Of a DNA stretch of 64,000 nt, positions 33,031 through 47,575 are shown in pieces. Under the pieces are notes generated by a model. It did no database searches. It was not told the origin of the DNA and saw only the letters and a program-made list of their open reading frames with translations. Every line of letters begins with the position of its first letter. Position 1 is the stretch's first letter. The position numbers and the translations under genes were made by a program. This DNA is from Microplitis mediator (Eukaryota; Arthropoda; Insecta; Hymenoptera; Braconidae): assembly GCF_029852145.1 (NCBI RefSeq), contig NC_079976.1:7564001-7628000 (forward strand). Reading direction: 5' to 3'.

Positions 33031-36000
33031 ATGTTGTTAATATTAAGTGGAATATTGTCTCTCATTGTAGCATTTGTTGATCCTTCATTGAATACGAGAG
33101 CTCCTGATAGTCATTGTGTCATCAGAAATACTCATGTAAGTATTTCTGTCCATATGGATAGAAAATACAAATAAATTTTTAATTATCTTCTCTGAAATAG
33201 TGTGATCCAAATATTACGCGTCCATGCTGTGATCAAAAAGATATTTGCAAAGAAACTGAACCCAATTCATTTAAATGCATCGAAAATGGTAATCGAATTT
33301 ATAATTTAACTTATGACAGAGTCGTCACATATAACATGATTAATGCAACTTTTATTAATGTTTTTGTAATTCAGCGGGATTAGGAAAATTTTGTATATGG
33401 GACGGAGATTGTGATAAAATATGGCATTCAAAATGTTCAAAAGAAAAAACATGTATATGTAGGACCCATAATATTGAAGTAAATGAAACAACCTGCGCAC
33501 CAGTATTAGGTGGATTTTGTTGGAAAAATGAATTATGTGCGACTGATAACGCTGTCTGTACTGACAGTAAATGTCAATGTAACGCTAGTAATTATCGAAG
33601 ATTTAATGAACAATGCATATTCAGTAAGTATCTTTAAATTTATTTGAAATAAAACTAATACGATAAACATACTGAGTTCATTATCAACTTCAACTGTTTA
33701 CGTTAACAAAGATACGTTGGGGGCACCCTGTGATAGCGATGAAAGTTGTGAACAAGTGAGGTTTGCAAAATGTTCGGAGCACAAAGTATGTAGCTGTTCG
33801 GCTAATACTTTTGCTGTAAATCAACATCATTGTGCATCACTTAGAGGTGGGTTTTGCTGGGAAACAAATGATTGTCTACCTCCAAATTCTATTTGTGTTA
33901 ACAACACGTGTCAATGCATAGATTTTTACGTTTCTCAATCGAACATTCAATGCATATCAGGTAAATGATGTAGGGTAGAGGTACCGTTTACGGTCACTGG
34001 TCCATTTTTGGACATTAAATACTTTATTTTAATTAACGAAAAGGTATAAATTAAAAATTTCATGTTAATAGTATGATAGAAGTATTCTCACATACATTTA
34101 GAAAATTAGTGACGTCTATTACAAACTAATTTATATACATTTTCCAAGTGTCCAAAACTGGTCTTCAAGTGGCCGTGAACGTTACCTCTACTGTAGATAG
34201 AAAATATAATCAAAAAATGAAAATGCTTTTGTTCTTTATACATACTCAATAACGAAGTTCATTTATATACATACATCGGAATTTCAGTCCATTTGGGCAT
34301 GCCCTGTTCAACGGATAACGAATGCAGTCAATGGATACCACATTCTATTTGCGCTAGGAATCATTGCTCTTGTGATATAGATTATTTTGAAAAAAATAGG
34401 AAAACGTGTGCACCTTTTACTAAGATTCCTTGTTCAAGTAAATTTCCATGTGCAATGGATCATTCTCTGTGTATGAATAATATGTGCCAATGTGAACCTA
34501 CGTTTGTGTACAACTCTTCTAAATGTATTCCTCGTAAGTACCGCTATCATCGAAGAGAAACTTGTCTATTACCAAGAATTTTGTTTCATTTTGAACATAG
34601 AATTGCGTCAATTAAATTTACCATAATAGTTCATAATTATTATATCTAATAGCAGTCAACAATCTAAGAAATTAATCTTGGTTTCCTGTCACAATCATAT
34701 CTTTTTGATTTCGATTAATTATAGTTTACCTCAATGGATTTTGCAAAAGTAATGATGATTGCGATCGTATTCTAAATGCAAGATGTTCAGCTGACAATGT
34801 ATGTGTTTGCGATGAAAATCATATTGAATTCAACGAAAGATTCTGTAGGCCCGTGCTGCCACAACATTGTCTCGAAAACAGCGACTGTATAGCTATGAAT
34901 TCAATTTGCATTGTGAATGAATGTCAATGCAAACCACATTTTGTGAGGAGATCGACAAATTTATGTGTATTATGTAAGTATTATTCGTGAATAAATAATC
35001 AATGACAGATGAAAGCATTTCCGCTCGGAAATTATACTGTCTGAATTAAAATCTTTATAATAAAATAAACAATATGGTAGATAATGAATCACACTTGATA
35101 AAATAAAGTAATCGCAACTATTCTTCTTTGACAAAATTTTAGCTCGATTAGGTATGGACTGTAAAGATAGTAATGATTGTATCGATATACTATATAGTGA
35201 ATGCTCCGCGAGCAAAACGTGTGAATGCAAGTCAAACTATGCAGAATATAATATTACAACATGTAGACCATTACTAGGCAGTTATTGTTCAGAAAACCGA
35301 CAATGTGCAACTCTCGATTCTATTTGTTCAAATAATATATGTACGTGTGGCGATGGTCTTATAGAATTTTCTAACAACAAATGTGCATCACGTAAGTTGA
35401 TAAATTCATCAAATTAGATGATATGATTTTTATTGTAATTCAAGTCAAAATTTTTTAATTGATTGATGAAAGTGATTATTGTATCATCAATAATTTAGAT
35501 TATATCGGAAAGTACTGCACGATAGATGGAGATTGCAGAGAAATACTAGGTTCGAAATGCGTGGACAATGACTGTGCTTGTAAAGACAACTATGATATGC
35601 TGAATGCAACGGCTTGTGCACCACTATTAGGTGAATATTGTGAAAACAACCAACGATGCGCGCCGGCCAATTCAGTATGTAATAATAATAAATGTCAATG
35701 TGATTTTGATTACGTTCGTCGATTTAATAATAAATGCGTACCGGAAGCAGGTAAAAACATTCGTATATTTAAAGAACTTTTTGTCATTATTTGGTGGTCA
35801 ATAATATGAAAATTGATAATAGGACATTTTAAAATATCATGTTACAAAAATGATGATTGTGTAGGCATGAAATATGCAGAATGTTCCACATATCAAAAAT
35901 GTGTTTGTCAATCAAATTACGTTCCTCTCGGTTATGATAAATGTATAGCACTTATAGGTGAATATTGTGACTCAGACGATGAATGTATTTCATATGATAC

Positions 36001-36874
36001 TGTTTGTATCAATAATAAATGTCAATGTGCAAAAAAATTTATCATGGGAACCAAATATCAATGTGACCGAGGTAAATATAAATTTTTTAAATTAATTGTG
36101 GTATGACCTTTTCAGAAATTTGGATTTTTTTTATAGTTTCGCTTGGTAGAATATGTCACAAGGATGACGATTGTGATGTAGGAATAAAAAATACCGTATG
36201 TTCAATCAATAATACCTGTGTTTGTCGAGAGAATTACTATGCATTGAACAAATATGAATGTGTCCCATTTTTAGATGGATATTGTTTGAACAATGATGAA
36301 TGTCGATTCAATTCTTCTATCTGTATTGAAAATAAATGTCAATGCCAACATAATTTTCAATCTGTATCAGCGAGTCAGTGCAAACCAAGTCAGTAATTTT
36401 TGAACTTAAATTGTACTGGAATAATTAGAACAAAGGATTCTAAACGCGAAAATCACTTTATGCACCATACGTAAAATTAATGTTTTATCATCATTTCAGT
36501 TAATCACATGTATGGATGCAATAGAGATTTAGATTGCGGTGATCCATGGCATATTAAATGTTTTTCAGACAAGAAATGTCGATGCAATTCAAACAATATT
36601 TCAATTAATCGATCGACATGTTTGCCACTTTTAAAAGGTTATTGCTGGAAAGATAGTCAATGCTTCGTTCCCAATTCAGCTTGTATTGATTTTCAGTGTA
36701 AATGCAAACAGAATTTCATGGCTGTATCCGGTAATCTATGCTTACCAGGTAATCATTCCTGTTGCAGAAAACAATATTTCGTAGATATAAATCTCGTAGA
36801 GTCGGATTTAGTAAATTATAAATACTTTTATATGATGAATCTTTTAATCATATTGTTTTTTCTTTACAGTGTAA
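33031..36874 (+). CDS. EB-like cysteine-rich secreted protein, copy B
   Basis: Twelve exons: 33031-33135, 33201-33288, 33375-33623, 33712-33960, 34288-34533, 34725-34973, 35143-35391, 35499-35750, 35823-36071, 36137-36388, 36500-36748, 36870-36874. Total 2442 bases, 813 residues. A signal peptide (residues 1 to about 17) and six-cysteine cap are followed by nine 12-cysteine EB-like modules, one per exon, every module exon starting and ending in phase 1. The last exon contributes one codon split and the TAA. The donor of exon 10 is GTCAGT rather than the GTAAGT of its sisters. All nine modules keep their cysteines, so this looks fully functional. About 114 of 813 residues are cysteine, expected to form disulfides in an extracellular rod. 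No membrane segment is seen. Class shared with D: same length, same MITE in intron 4 and same 3' flank. Confidence 0.87.
33971..34195. repeat. MITE, TAGGGTAGAGGTACC family, in gene B intron 4
   Basis: TAGGGTAGAGGTACCGTTT at one end and GTTACCTCTACTGTA at the other. The same element sits at the same place in gene D but not in A or C. Confidence 0.8.
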
Positions 36875-37989
36875 AGTAGGACCCTATCGACACTTTTATT
36901 CTTATCATCACTATGGCTTCTTACATGGACTGCGAACCAGTTGCTGATAAACAATCATTGAATCATCATTTTAACATTTACATTATGAATTGTAGACACT
37001 TTTAAAAACAGATCGAAAAAACCTCAAAAATTATTTTATTTATATACAATGACAAGACTGAATTTGTTAAGATCAAAAGATTAGTCTTGTTGCTACAAGG
37101 GGATTTTATTACCTCTGCAAAACTTCTAGTTCTACGAAACTCTCAATAATACGACTGGAATACGCACAGAATCGAATCCTGTTGCAACAACGTCCGCTCA
37201 AACGGCCATTTCAAACTGTGTAGTAATTAATTTTGTGTAGTGATAGGTCCTTTATCATACTCCAGAATTTCCTATATATGTATATGTATTTTGTCAAAAT
37301 GAAATTTTCGTTTCGATTTGACAGGCTAATAAATGTTCAAGACATTGAAAATCGTAGTTTCAGTACAGTTGGATATATAAAAAAACTTCTGAGTTCTTAG
37401 TTACAACAAAACCTATCAATTTAGCATAGAAAATATGGTAACACATCGAAAATGATTTCTACGTTTTTTTACCTTTTACCTTTACTCATAATTTAGATAT
37501 TTCACTTCACGAAGTCTATAGATAACCGAATGATAGGCTACTGGTTCGTGTCTGGTCAATATTGATTTTATTTGAAATAAAGAACTGCTGTATAAAAAAT
37601 AATTATTTTGATGGAATAAAATTATAGGAAGAATAGTAAGTTGAAAGCGATAGTTATTTTACGTCAATTTTTTTTTATTATGCAAATGATGGGTTATAGT
37701 ATCACATATAAGTGGTTCATCTATTATCAAGGTAATTTTCACGGAATCGAAGGTGAAAACTACGATAAAAAAGATACTATATTGTAAGTTCTACGAAAAA
37801 ATTATCACTTTGTATTTTTCTATAAAATTATCAGTACAAAAAAGAACAAGACTTACATTATATTGTTACATGCGCAAAGAAAGAACTAATCTTTTATAAA
37901 GTAGTCATGGAAAAGACGCCGATTGAGACACATCGAAAAACTTTAGACATTGCAACAATCGCGTTGAGGTTTTTTTTGTTTTTTATAAA
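36875..37989. other. Spacer between EB gene B and the odorant receptor
   Basis: About 90 bases after the stop remain similar to the other EB copies (3' UTR). The rest is AT-rich with no coding exon or clear repeat recognised. Confidence 0.6.
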
Positions 37990-40900
37990 ATGCAAATTTC
38001 AAAAATAAATAAACTACTAACTATATTTTTAAATTATAGATTATGTGGTTGTTGGGATTATCAGTCGACACAATTTAGTCTACGAGTCGTAAATTTTTTA
38101 AGTAGAATATTTAATTGGCTTATTGTTATGACAATCATTACAACAATGTCGGCTGATGCAATTATCAATTTTCGTGATCTTGAAGCGGTTACAAATGATG
38201 CAGGATTTTTGTTTCCTATAATTCTAATTTTAATGAAAACTATGAGATTACACTCTCAACAGAAACAAATTAACCAACTGATGACTGCAGTTCACAACCC
38301 TATTGAAAAACTTCAGTATTCTTCAGGTAAGCATTGTAACCATGGAAAATAATTTTTTTTAAGGTAAGCAACTAATTTTATAACTTTTATTACTATGAAT
38401 AAAAATCAAATAAAAAAAAAACATATATAGTGGTTAATCGATGATCTTCATATATTGATGATTAATTTTAATATTTACTTTTGGATTTTGGGGTATCTTT
38501 TTTGCTGAACGGCTGTATAGATTAGTCATATTTTATGAAACGTTCTTAATATTACTTGATTTATATAAATAATTTACTGACTCAGCCGATCGAATTTGAT
38601 ACTCTTCTATTTTCATAAAATAATTTTTTACATTTTTCGAATTTTAAATTTTGTTAAAATTTATCATCATTAAGATTTTAAGGACGCTACCAAATCTTAA
38701 AGACATAGGATGTGGGCTAAAATCTATGTGATTCTATATATTTTTTAAATTATTATCACTTTTGATTCATTATAAATTGAAATACGTGAATACGAAAAAT
38801 TAGAATTATTTGTTGTGATGTAATGATGCTAATTAAACTATTGTTAAAATTTCAAAAGTAATGCAAAAGTAGTATTTTAGCATCACAATTTTTTTCCATA
38901 TACTTTCCTTTCTTGGTATGTTCTATACTGTTTTACCATAGCTGCACCAAAAATTTGAATTTCTGCCCTGTAAATCAAAGGAAAGTTGCGCTTTTGAAAA
39001 ATGAGTTAATCAAATCCATTTATTCATATTCGGATCATACTGTTTCAATCGCAGATCAGAAAAAATGAAGCATACACTCCGCGGAGGAAGGGAGGGCATC
39101 CCAATTTAGGTGTTTGCCACCCTAGCCTTTGTCACTGGCTCGGGTAGGCAATTGCACGGCTTGGAATGCCCTACTTTACTCCCCTGACGTGTAATATTAC
39201 TATAATTTCTTCTTGATTTAGATGTCGGAGTATTAACCATCATACGAACTGCCATTTCCTACCAAAATTTCGACTTCTGCTTCTTTAGTATCATGTTAGG
39301 TTTAGTTTTCTGTATAATATTCGCCATAACATCAGATTCAGAACAACTTGCATTACGAGGATATTATTTTTGCAATGAAACAGTATCACCTGGCTATGAG
39401 ATAGCGTTTTTTCTACAGTTATACACGATATTCATGTGTTGTTTATGGGTCGTCATCATTGATACAACAATGCTCGGATTAATAAGATGGATAAATTTAC
39501 AATTATATATTATTCGATTCAACTACAAAAATTGTAATCACCATAAAATTGATCGTGCTGATTTTACAATGACACGAGAAGCATATGAAGTTATTAAAAA
39601 TTATAATTACTTTAAAGTAACTGATGACCAATCCAAAATCCGTTTATTTATACCATTCGACATGAGTGAAGTCAACATAAAAATTGATTCATTCACAATA
39701 AGATTCAAACTATGTATAAAACATTACCAAAAGCTTACAAAGAATATCAATGATTTTAATGAAATATTCAGCTCTATATTATTTATACAAATATTTTTAG
39801 TCATTTTTTTTACCTGTCTTTGTCTCTTTCAAGCTGTGTTGGTTAGTGCTTGATAATCATTTTACATTAATTTATTGATTTTGAAAAACTCATGTGAATA
39901 ATATTTTTATTTTTGAACAGACTATGAACCAAAAAGCTAAGTTCATCAAATATATTTTCTTACTTGGAGCAGAATTAGTTCATTTATTTTATTACTGTTT
40001 CTTTGGCAATGAGTTGATTAATCAGGTAGTATTTTAATAAAGCAAACTAATCTATTATCACCATCATAAGCCATGAGGATGTAAGGAGGACTTTGTCATA
40101 AGAAACTTTAAAATTTCATCGATCACAGTGTGAAAGTTATATGCATACAAACTTGAAATTTATGTTTAAAACTGAAAATCAGTACATGGCGATATGTTAA
40201 AACTTTAAATTTTATGGTAAAATTTAAATTTTATCAGCTTATTGGTTAACGTATGATAAAATAGTTTTTAATAGAAGTATGTACTAAGAAAAAAAACAAT
40301 TTACGGCTACATGAAATTTAATAATTGCCGCAGTCTGCGATTGTCCGGTTATTTTTCAACAAAAAACTTTCCATGCCGATTAGAAAATCTACACAGAGAA
40401 ATTATGTTGCTTAAAATACTACGATGTTTTATTAACGCTGATGTATGTTGTCCACTGTAATTTTCGAAACATCTCGGAAAATAATAACCAGTAGCAGCTA
40501 TCGACTATCGTTCGGTAATGGCTACCAAAATATTGACTAATTTCGGGATAATTTAGAGTGTGTGTATGTATGTATGCATGTATAGAAACAAGTATGTGTG
40601 GAAAAGAATTCATGTCCATCAATCATTTGTACGGATTGATCAATTCAATTAACTTTTATAACAATCAACAAAATCTGTCAAGATTTATATCTGATTAAAT
40701 TTTGACTCTCATCGGCCAAACCCTTTGAAAAATATTTGACTTTAATATAAATTTCCATATCACCTGCATTGAAACTGCGAGTGGCAGTCTGTTTAGCCAT
40801 TCGAAACAAGCCAATTTTAGATCAATACAAATTAATAAGCCGGATATAATTCGTATCGTTCCTGGGGATGGAAAGATGCCTCATTTTCGCCCTTATATTA

Positions 40901-41500
40901 GTTTCTGGTTTAGTTTCAGCCCGTCCAAATCGTATTTACTTTTTGAAAACCTCATTCTAATCAGCCAACATTACATATGATTCGTGCGCGATTGGTTTTA
41001 AATTGTCTTGTTTCAGGCAGCAATTTCAGATATTGGAATTAGAAGCTTCAATGCAGGTAATATGGAAAATATAGTGCGTGGCATTGGATAAAACACGATT
41101 TCAGACTCCGAGTGATATCAGCCCCCGTCGTCAGCTTGGGCAGTCAATCTTACCCTCCTCAGAAATCGTCTCTTTTCATTCCGTGCCTTTTTTAAATAAA
41201 TTTTTGTACCAGGGTGAAGCTATAATGGACAGTATATGGGATTCAGGTTGGATCGATAATATGTCACCTGAAGTTAAGGATCTCATGATAAATGCTCTAC
41301 TTCAAACAACGAAACCAACAGTAATAAATGCTGGATATTTCTTTACTTTATCTGTGAAAACATTTCTATCGGTAATTTTATTCATTATTATTATTTTTAA
41401 TAATAACGGTGGTGCTCAAAAAGTTTTTTTTTTACAGATTATACAGAAATCTTATTCATATTTTGCAATTCTCGTTACTATGATGAATAGCAGCAATTAA
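37990..41500 (+). CDS. Insect odorant receptor (7tm_6 family), 5 exons
   Basis: Exons 37990-38326, 39222-39841, 39921-40025, 41213-41371 and 41438-41500 join without stops into about 427 residues, the usual OR length. Hydrophobic spans are visible in exons 1 and 2, the long second exon ends in a span, exon 3 ends FFGNELINQ, exon 4 carries IWDSGWIDNMSPEVKDLM and TKPTVINAGYFFTLSVKTF, and exon 5 carries SYSYFAILVTMM. These are the conserved C-terminal hallmarks of hymenopteran ORs, in the usual intron positions. ORs are ligand-gated cation channels formed with Orco in the dendrites of olfactory neurons. The ligand cannot be predicted. It sits alone, in the same orientation, between two EB gene cassettes. 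The third intron (1.19 kb) and first intron (0.9 kb, with a MITE) are long for the gene. Confidence 0.9.
38940..39199. repeat. MITE fragment in the OR first intron
   Basis: TTGGAATGCCCTACTTTACTCC and GGGTAGGCAATTGCACGG match the right end of the element at 53661-53976; the left end is degraded. Confidence 0.6.
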
Positions 41501-42229
41501 ATAATGATGGGATAAATCACATTGTAGCTTCTGATTTTCAAAATAATCTAAAATAGGATTGATAATATTTTGTTTTATGTAATAAGTTTCATTGTAGTGA
41601 ATAAAAATTTGAAAAAATTAGAAAAATCAAAAAAGTGCACACTTCAAATTTTCATGTTAGAATAAAAACATGAAATATATTTAAGACAAAAAATAAATTG
41701 TTTTTGTAGCCTCTATTTCGAATTTTTTAGTAAAAAAATTTTATTTTTTTCATTTGTTTGTTTTTTTGAGTATTTTATTAAGTAATGAAAAAAGTGAACT
41801 TTGTGATAACATAGGCCACAACATTAAAGAAAAAATAAACAATTTTTTTTTTGAGAATAAAATTTTTCATATGAACAAAAACAATTAATTCGTTTATCTG
41901 ACTGTTAATTTTCGTTTAAATATTTTACTAATGGAAATACTGTTTATTTTTTTTAAATATGATTTCTGTCAAAATTTTATTTTTTTAAACTCGATATTTT
42001 ATACGACAATCCCTATTTACTCTGTCTGCGCAGTGATTTTTTTTTTAAGCTTCGGAACTTTGAGTAGTGGAGTGAATTCGGATTGATATAAAATCGGCAA
42101 TTACACCGGAATTACTCCCGATTTTTTAAAGTGTATAAATGATAATTTCAAGTTATTATAAAATCATACTTATAACTTATAACGATACATCAGCTCAGAG
42201 TAAACAATTTATTTTCAAGCTTTTTTAAC

Positions 42230-42895
42230 TTCCCGCTAAAAAAATCGATGATTTTTAATTAATTCGGGAAGTTATTGTTTTCACCGTTAACGAAAGAATT
42301 AAAAAAAAATTTTTTCTTTAGATTTTTTGAAATTTCTCAGAAACGACTTGAACGATCGACTTTAAAATCTAGTCAGCTCTAGAACTTAATAAAACGCGTC
42401 GATTGCCGCCTCAACCATCTCAATCTATTTATGCGTTTGAGAGACATCGTTGGAGATAGAAATGCTGAAAAACAGGTTTTTCCAAATATCTTCGAAACGG
42501 CTGAACCGATCGATTTCAGATTTCAATCAGCTCTAGAATTCAATAGAACGCGCCGATTGCCACTTCAAACATTAAAATCGGTTAATTAGTTTGGAAGATA
42601 TCGGCGATAAAAGGTTAAAATATAACATTTTATGTTATTTGTTTCAGATAAATCAAAATATAATGTCCTTAAATGTGTCTAACATCATACCAACTATTCC
42701 TCATTATAGTCTCTTTCAATCATTATATAATATCATCTAACTTGTTCGTTAGTTTAAATCATATTATCAACAAAAAAATTAAAAAAATCACAGTTTTTGA
42801 TATTTTTCTCGGATATTTGATATATTATTGCTCTGACTTAATTCGAAAACAGCGGAAAGTTTTGGGGCTGGCCCGCAGGGTCATTCGACGCCCAG
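42230..42895. mobile_element. Dispersed repeat with AACTTCCCGCT end, copy 2
   Basis: Starts AACTTCCCGCTAAAAAAATC...CGGGAAGTTATTG, has two internal units (about 42330-42600) matching the tandem repeats at 31363-31812, and ends AACAGCGGAAAGTTTTGGGG with CTGGCCCGCAGGGTC. The TG tract of copy 1 is absent. Confidence 0.7.
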
Positions 42896-43260
42896 ATTTT
42901 TTTTCTCGTAAAAATTAATGGAAAGTAAAACAGCTATAACAATACAATTGTACAGTCAAAAATTTATCAGTGTGTCATTCGTAAAAATTATTTTTAACTC
43001 CAATTATTTTTTTAATGATGATGACAATGACATTGAAGTTTATTTTTGCTATAGATAAATTCGTCTTTCTAATGGTAATTGAAAAAGTTAATTGCGAAGA
43101 ACAGTTACGAAACAACAAAAATTTTGCTTCAGAAAATTAAGTAAGTACAATGATGAATACAGTTATTAATCATTGTGGTAAGTGAATCGATCAAACATTT
43201 CAATTTGACAAATTCAATCGAATTTTACATCAATAAATTGTTGCGTCATTAATTCGCCAA

Positions 43261-43270
43261 CTATAAAATT
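43261..43270 (+). promoter_or_regulatory. TATA box of EB gene C
   Basis: CTATAAAATT, 95 bases before the ATG at 43356, at the same relative place as in gene A. Confidence 0.6.
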
Positions 43271-43355
43271 TTGTAAACCTCTGAAAATCAGTGATGAATA
43301 ACAGGTGAATCTTATGATCCACTATAAATTTATTTCCAGAGAACCGTCCGTCAAA

Positions 43356-46300
43356 ATGTTGTTTATATTAAGTGGAATATTGTGTCTCATGGTGGCATTT
43401 GTTAATCCTTCTTCATTAAATACTAGAGATTCTGATAATCATTGTGTCATCAGAAATACTCTTGTAAGTATTTCTTTCCATATCGATATAAAATAAAAAT
43501 GACTATTTAATTATCTTCTCTGAAATAGTGCGATCCAAATATTACGCGTCCGTGCTGTGATAAAAAAGATATTTGTAAACAAACTGAACCGAATTCATTT
43601 AAATGCATCGAAAGCGGTAATCGAATTTATAATTTAACTTATGACAGAGTCGTCACATATAACATGATTAATGCAACTTTTGTTAATGTTTTTGTAATTC
43701 AGTGGGATTAGGAAAATTTTGTGAACTGGACGAAGATTGTGATGAAATATGGCATTCAAAATGTTCAAAAGAAAAAACCTGTATATGTAGGACCAATAAT
43801 ATTGGAGTGAATGAAACAACCTGCGCACCAGTATTAGGTGGATTTTGTTGGAAAAATGAATTATGTGCGACTGATAACGCTGTCTGTACTGACAGTGAAT
43901 GTCAATGTAACGTTAGTAATTATCGAAGATTTAATGACGAATGCATATTCAGTAAGTGTCTTTAAATTTATTTGGAATGGAACTAATACGATACACATAC
44001 TGAGTTCATTATTAACTTTAACTGTTCACATTATCAAAGATACGTTGGGTGCACCCTGTGATAGCGATGAAAGTTGTGAACAAGTTAGGTTTGCAAAATG
44101 TTCGGAGCACAAAGTATGTAGCTGTTCGGCTAATACTTTTGCAGTAAATCAACATCATTGTGCATCAGTTATAGGTGGGTTTTGCTGGGAAACAAATGAT
44201 TGTCTACCTTCAAATTCTATTTGTGTTAATAACAGCTGTAAATGTAGGGATCTCTACGTTTCTCAATCTAATAATCAATGCATAGCAGGTAAATAGTGGA
44301 GATGGAAAAGATACTTATAAAATCAAAATATTTCTGTCATTTGTCAATTGATCGATACTAATTAATAAAACAAAGTCTATTTAATTTCATTTGTAAATAT
44401 TTCATTATTTTAGCCCGTTTGCTCACAATGTCCTGCTCAACGGATGAAGAATGTAGTAAGTGGATACCACATTCTATATGCTCTAGGAACATATGTACTT
44501 GTAATATAGATTATTCTGAAAAAGATGAGGGAACTTGTGCGTCCCTTATTAACATTCACTGTTCAAGTAATTTCCCGTGTACATTAGACAATTCTATGTG
44601 TATTAAAAATATGTGCCAATGTCAACCAAGGTTTGTGTATCACTCTTCTAAATGTATTCACGGTAAGTATCGTAATCACTAAAGAGAAACTTTTCTATAA
44701 ACAAGAATTATTTATCATGTAATTTTGTGAGAAATGGACAGATCGAATAATATTTGTGTTAATTATGTTTATTATAATACTTCATAATTATTAAACCTGA
44801 CAGCAGTCAATAATCTAAAAAAATGAATCTCGATTTCTTTCTCATTCATATATTTTTGATTTCGATGAATTATAGCTTATGTCAATGGATCTTGCAAAAA
44901 TAATAATGATTGCGATCAGATCCAAAATGCTAGATGTTCTGCTGATAATATATGTGTTTGTAATGAGAATCATACTCAAGTCAACGAAAGAGTCTGTAGT
45001 CCGGTGCTAAAGGAATATTGTCATGAAGATAATGACTGCCTTGCTATTAATTCCACTTGTATTATGAATGAGTGTCAATGCAGACCATATTTTGTGAGGC
45101 GATCGAAAAATTTATGTGCATTAGGTAAGTTTGAATCTGATTATTATTCGTGGACAAATAATTAATGACAGAAGAAAGGACTTCCGCTCGAAATTATACT
45201 GTCTGAATGAAAATCTTGATAAGAAAATGAACGATATTGTGGATAAGGAATCACTTTTGATGAAGTAATCATAACTATTCTTTTTTGATAAAATTTTAGC
45301 TCAATTAGGCATGGACTGTAAAGATAATGATGATTGTATCGATATACCATATAGTAAATGCTCAGTGACCAAGAAGTGTGAATGCATGTCAAACTATGCA
45401 GAATATAATATTACAGCTTGTGGGCCACTACTAGGCAGTTATTGTTCAGAAAATCGACTATGTGCAACTCTTAATTCTATTTGTTCAAATAATATATGTG
45501 TGTGTGGCGATGGTCTTATAGGATATTCCAACAATAAATGTACATCACGTAAGTTGATAACGTCATCAAATCAGGTGATGTGATTTTTATTGTAATTCAA
45601 GTCAACATTTTTTGATTAATTGATGGAAGTGATTATTGTATGATAATGATTCAGATTTCATCGGAAAATACTGCATGATAGATGAAGATTGCAAAGAAAT
45701 ACCGGGTTCAAAATGCGTAAACAACGACTGTGCTTGTAAAGACAACTATGATGTGTTGAACACAACGGCTTGTGCACCACTATTAGGTGAACATTGTAAA
45801 AACAATCAACAATGCGCGCCCGCCAATTCAATATGCAACAGTAATAGATGCCAATGTGATTTGGATTACGTAAGACGATTAAATAATAAATGCATATCGA
45901 AAACAGGTAAAAATATTCGTATATTTAAAGAACTTTGTCATTATTTTGTGGTCAATAACATGAAAATTGATAATAGGACATTTCAAAATATCATGTGATA
46001 GAGATGATGATTGTGTAGGCATTAAATACGCAGTATGTTCTGCTGATCAAAAATGTGTCTGTCGATCAGATTATGTTGCTCTCGGTGATGACAAATGTAT
46101 AGCACTTATAGATGAATATTGTGACTCAAGCGAAGAATGTATTTCATATAATACTGTTTGTATCAATAATAAATGCCAATGTGCAAAGAAACTTGTCATG
46201 CTAACCAAATATCAATGTGACCGAGGTAAATATAAATTTTTTAAATTGATTGTAGTATGACCTATTCAGAAATTTTGATTTTTTCGCTAGTGTCGCTTGG

Positions 46301-47029
46301 TAGAATATGTCACAAGGATGATGATTGTGATGTAGGAATAAAAAATACCATATGTTCAATCGATGATACCTGTGTTTGTCGAGAGAATTACTATGCATTG
46401 AACAGATTTGAATGTGTCCCTTTTTTAGGTGAATATTGTTTGAACAATTATGAATGTCGATTCAACTCTTCTGTCTGTGTTGAAAATAAATGTCAATGTA
46501 AACATAACTTCCAGCCCGTATCAGCAAATCAGTGCAAACCAAGTAAGTACTTATATGACTAAAGTTGAACTGCAATAAGTAGAACAAAGTATTCTATTTG
46601 CGAAAATCACTTTATGCCCCATAAGAAAAATTAATGTTTTATCATCATTTCAGTTAATTACATGTATGTATGCAATGAAGAATTAGATTGTGGTGATCCG
46701 TGGCATATTAAGTGTTCTACAGACAGGAAATGTCGGTGCAATTCAAACAATGTTTTAATTAATAGATCAACATGTTTGCCACTTTTAAACGGTTATTGCT
46801 GGAGAGATAGTCAATGCTTTGTTCCCAATTCAACTTGTATTGATTTTCAGTGTAAATGCAAACAGAATTTCATACCTGTATCCGCTAATCTATGCATACC
46901 AGGTAAACAAAACTGTTTTTGAAAATAATATTTAATAGACAGAATCTTATAACTTTCGATGAAGTAAATTATAATGAATCTAACAGTAATGAGTTATTCA
47001 ATTAGTTTTTTTCATTTTTTACAGTGTAA
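43356..47029 (+). CDS. EB-like cysteine-rich secreted protein, copy C
   Basis: Twelve exons: 43356-43463, 43529-43616, 43703-43951, 44040-44288, 44414-44662, 44876-45124, 45300-45548, 45655-45906, 45977-46225, 46291-46542, 46654-46902, 47025-47029. Total 2448 bases, 815 residues. Signal peptide, six-cysteine cap and nine 12-cysteine EB-like modules, one per phase 1-1 exon. Its exon 1 (one codon longer than in B and D), intron 4 without the MITE, intron 11 and 3' flank match gene A. Its exon 3 with both flanking introns is almost identical to gene D, and its exons 9-10 resemble B. All module cysteines are kept. Function unknown; secreted. Confidence 0.87.
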
Positions 47030-47454
47030 AGTAGGACCCTCTCGACACTTTTATTCTTATCATCACTATGGCTTCTTGCATGGACTGCGAACCGGTTGCT
47101 GATAAATAATCATTTAATTATCATTTAAAATTTATATTATGAATTGTAGACGCTCTAAAATGAAAAAGAAAATTGTTCCTCTGGTGCTGTTATTTTTAGT
47201 TACATTAATAATTCACGAATGAGTATTTCTTGCAGTAGTAAAAATTGACCGCAAACCCCTATTTTAGTAATGCATCAAACATATCTATCTTATTTTTCAT
47301 CATAAATATAGTTTCACTAAGTCACAAACTGCAACATGATTTACATAAACCATACCATGAAGTGTCATTTTATATCGTATCGAAATACCAAAAATATTTT
47401 CATAAAAACTTTGGAGCTCGAAGACCTTGAATATACCGCTGTTATTAAAGGTAC

Positions 47455-47575
47455 TGTCGAGCTCGAAAAGCTTGAACGTATTTCGAAAATAATGGTTTCG
47501 AGCTCTTTGAGCTTGAAAGCAGCGAGAACTTTTGAGGCTGGCCCGCAGGGTCGACCGGTTTCAAGATTTTTTTGT
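47455..47575. repeat. 3' fragment of the AACTTCCCG dispersed repeat
   Basis: GAGCTCGAAAAGCTTGAACG... GCTGGCCCGCAGGGTCGACC. The corresponding fragment in the A-B spacer is at 30575-30650, next to the transposon insertion, so it predates the cassette duplication. Confidence 0.65.

Noticed and set aside
36749..36879. Read-through of exon 11 into the last intron of EB genes B and D giving a hydrophobic C-terminus
   Set aside because: The hydrophobic run is the polypyrimidine tract of the last intron; A and C stop at once, and the donor/acceptor pair is conserved in all four copies.
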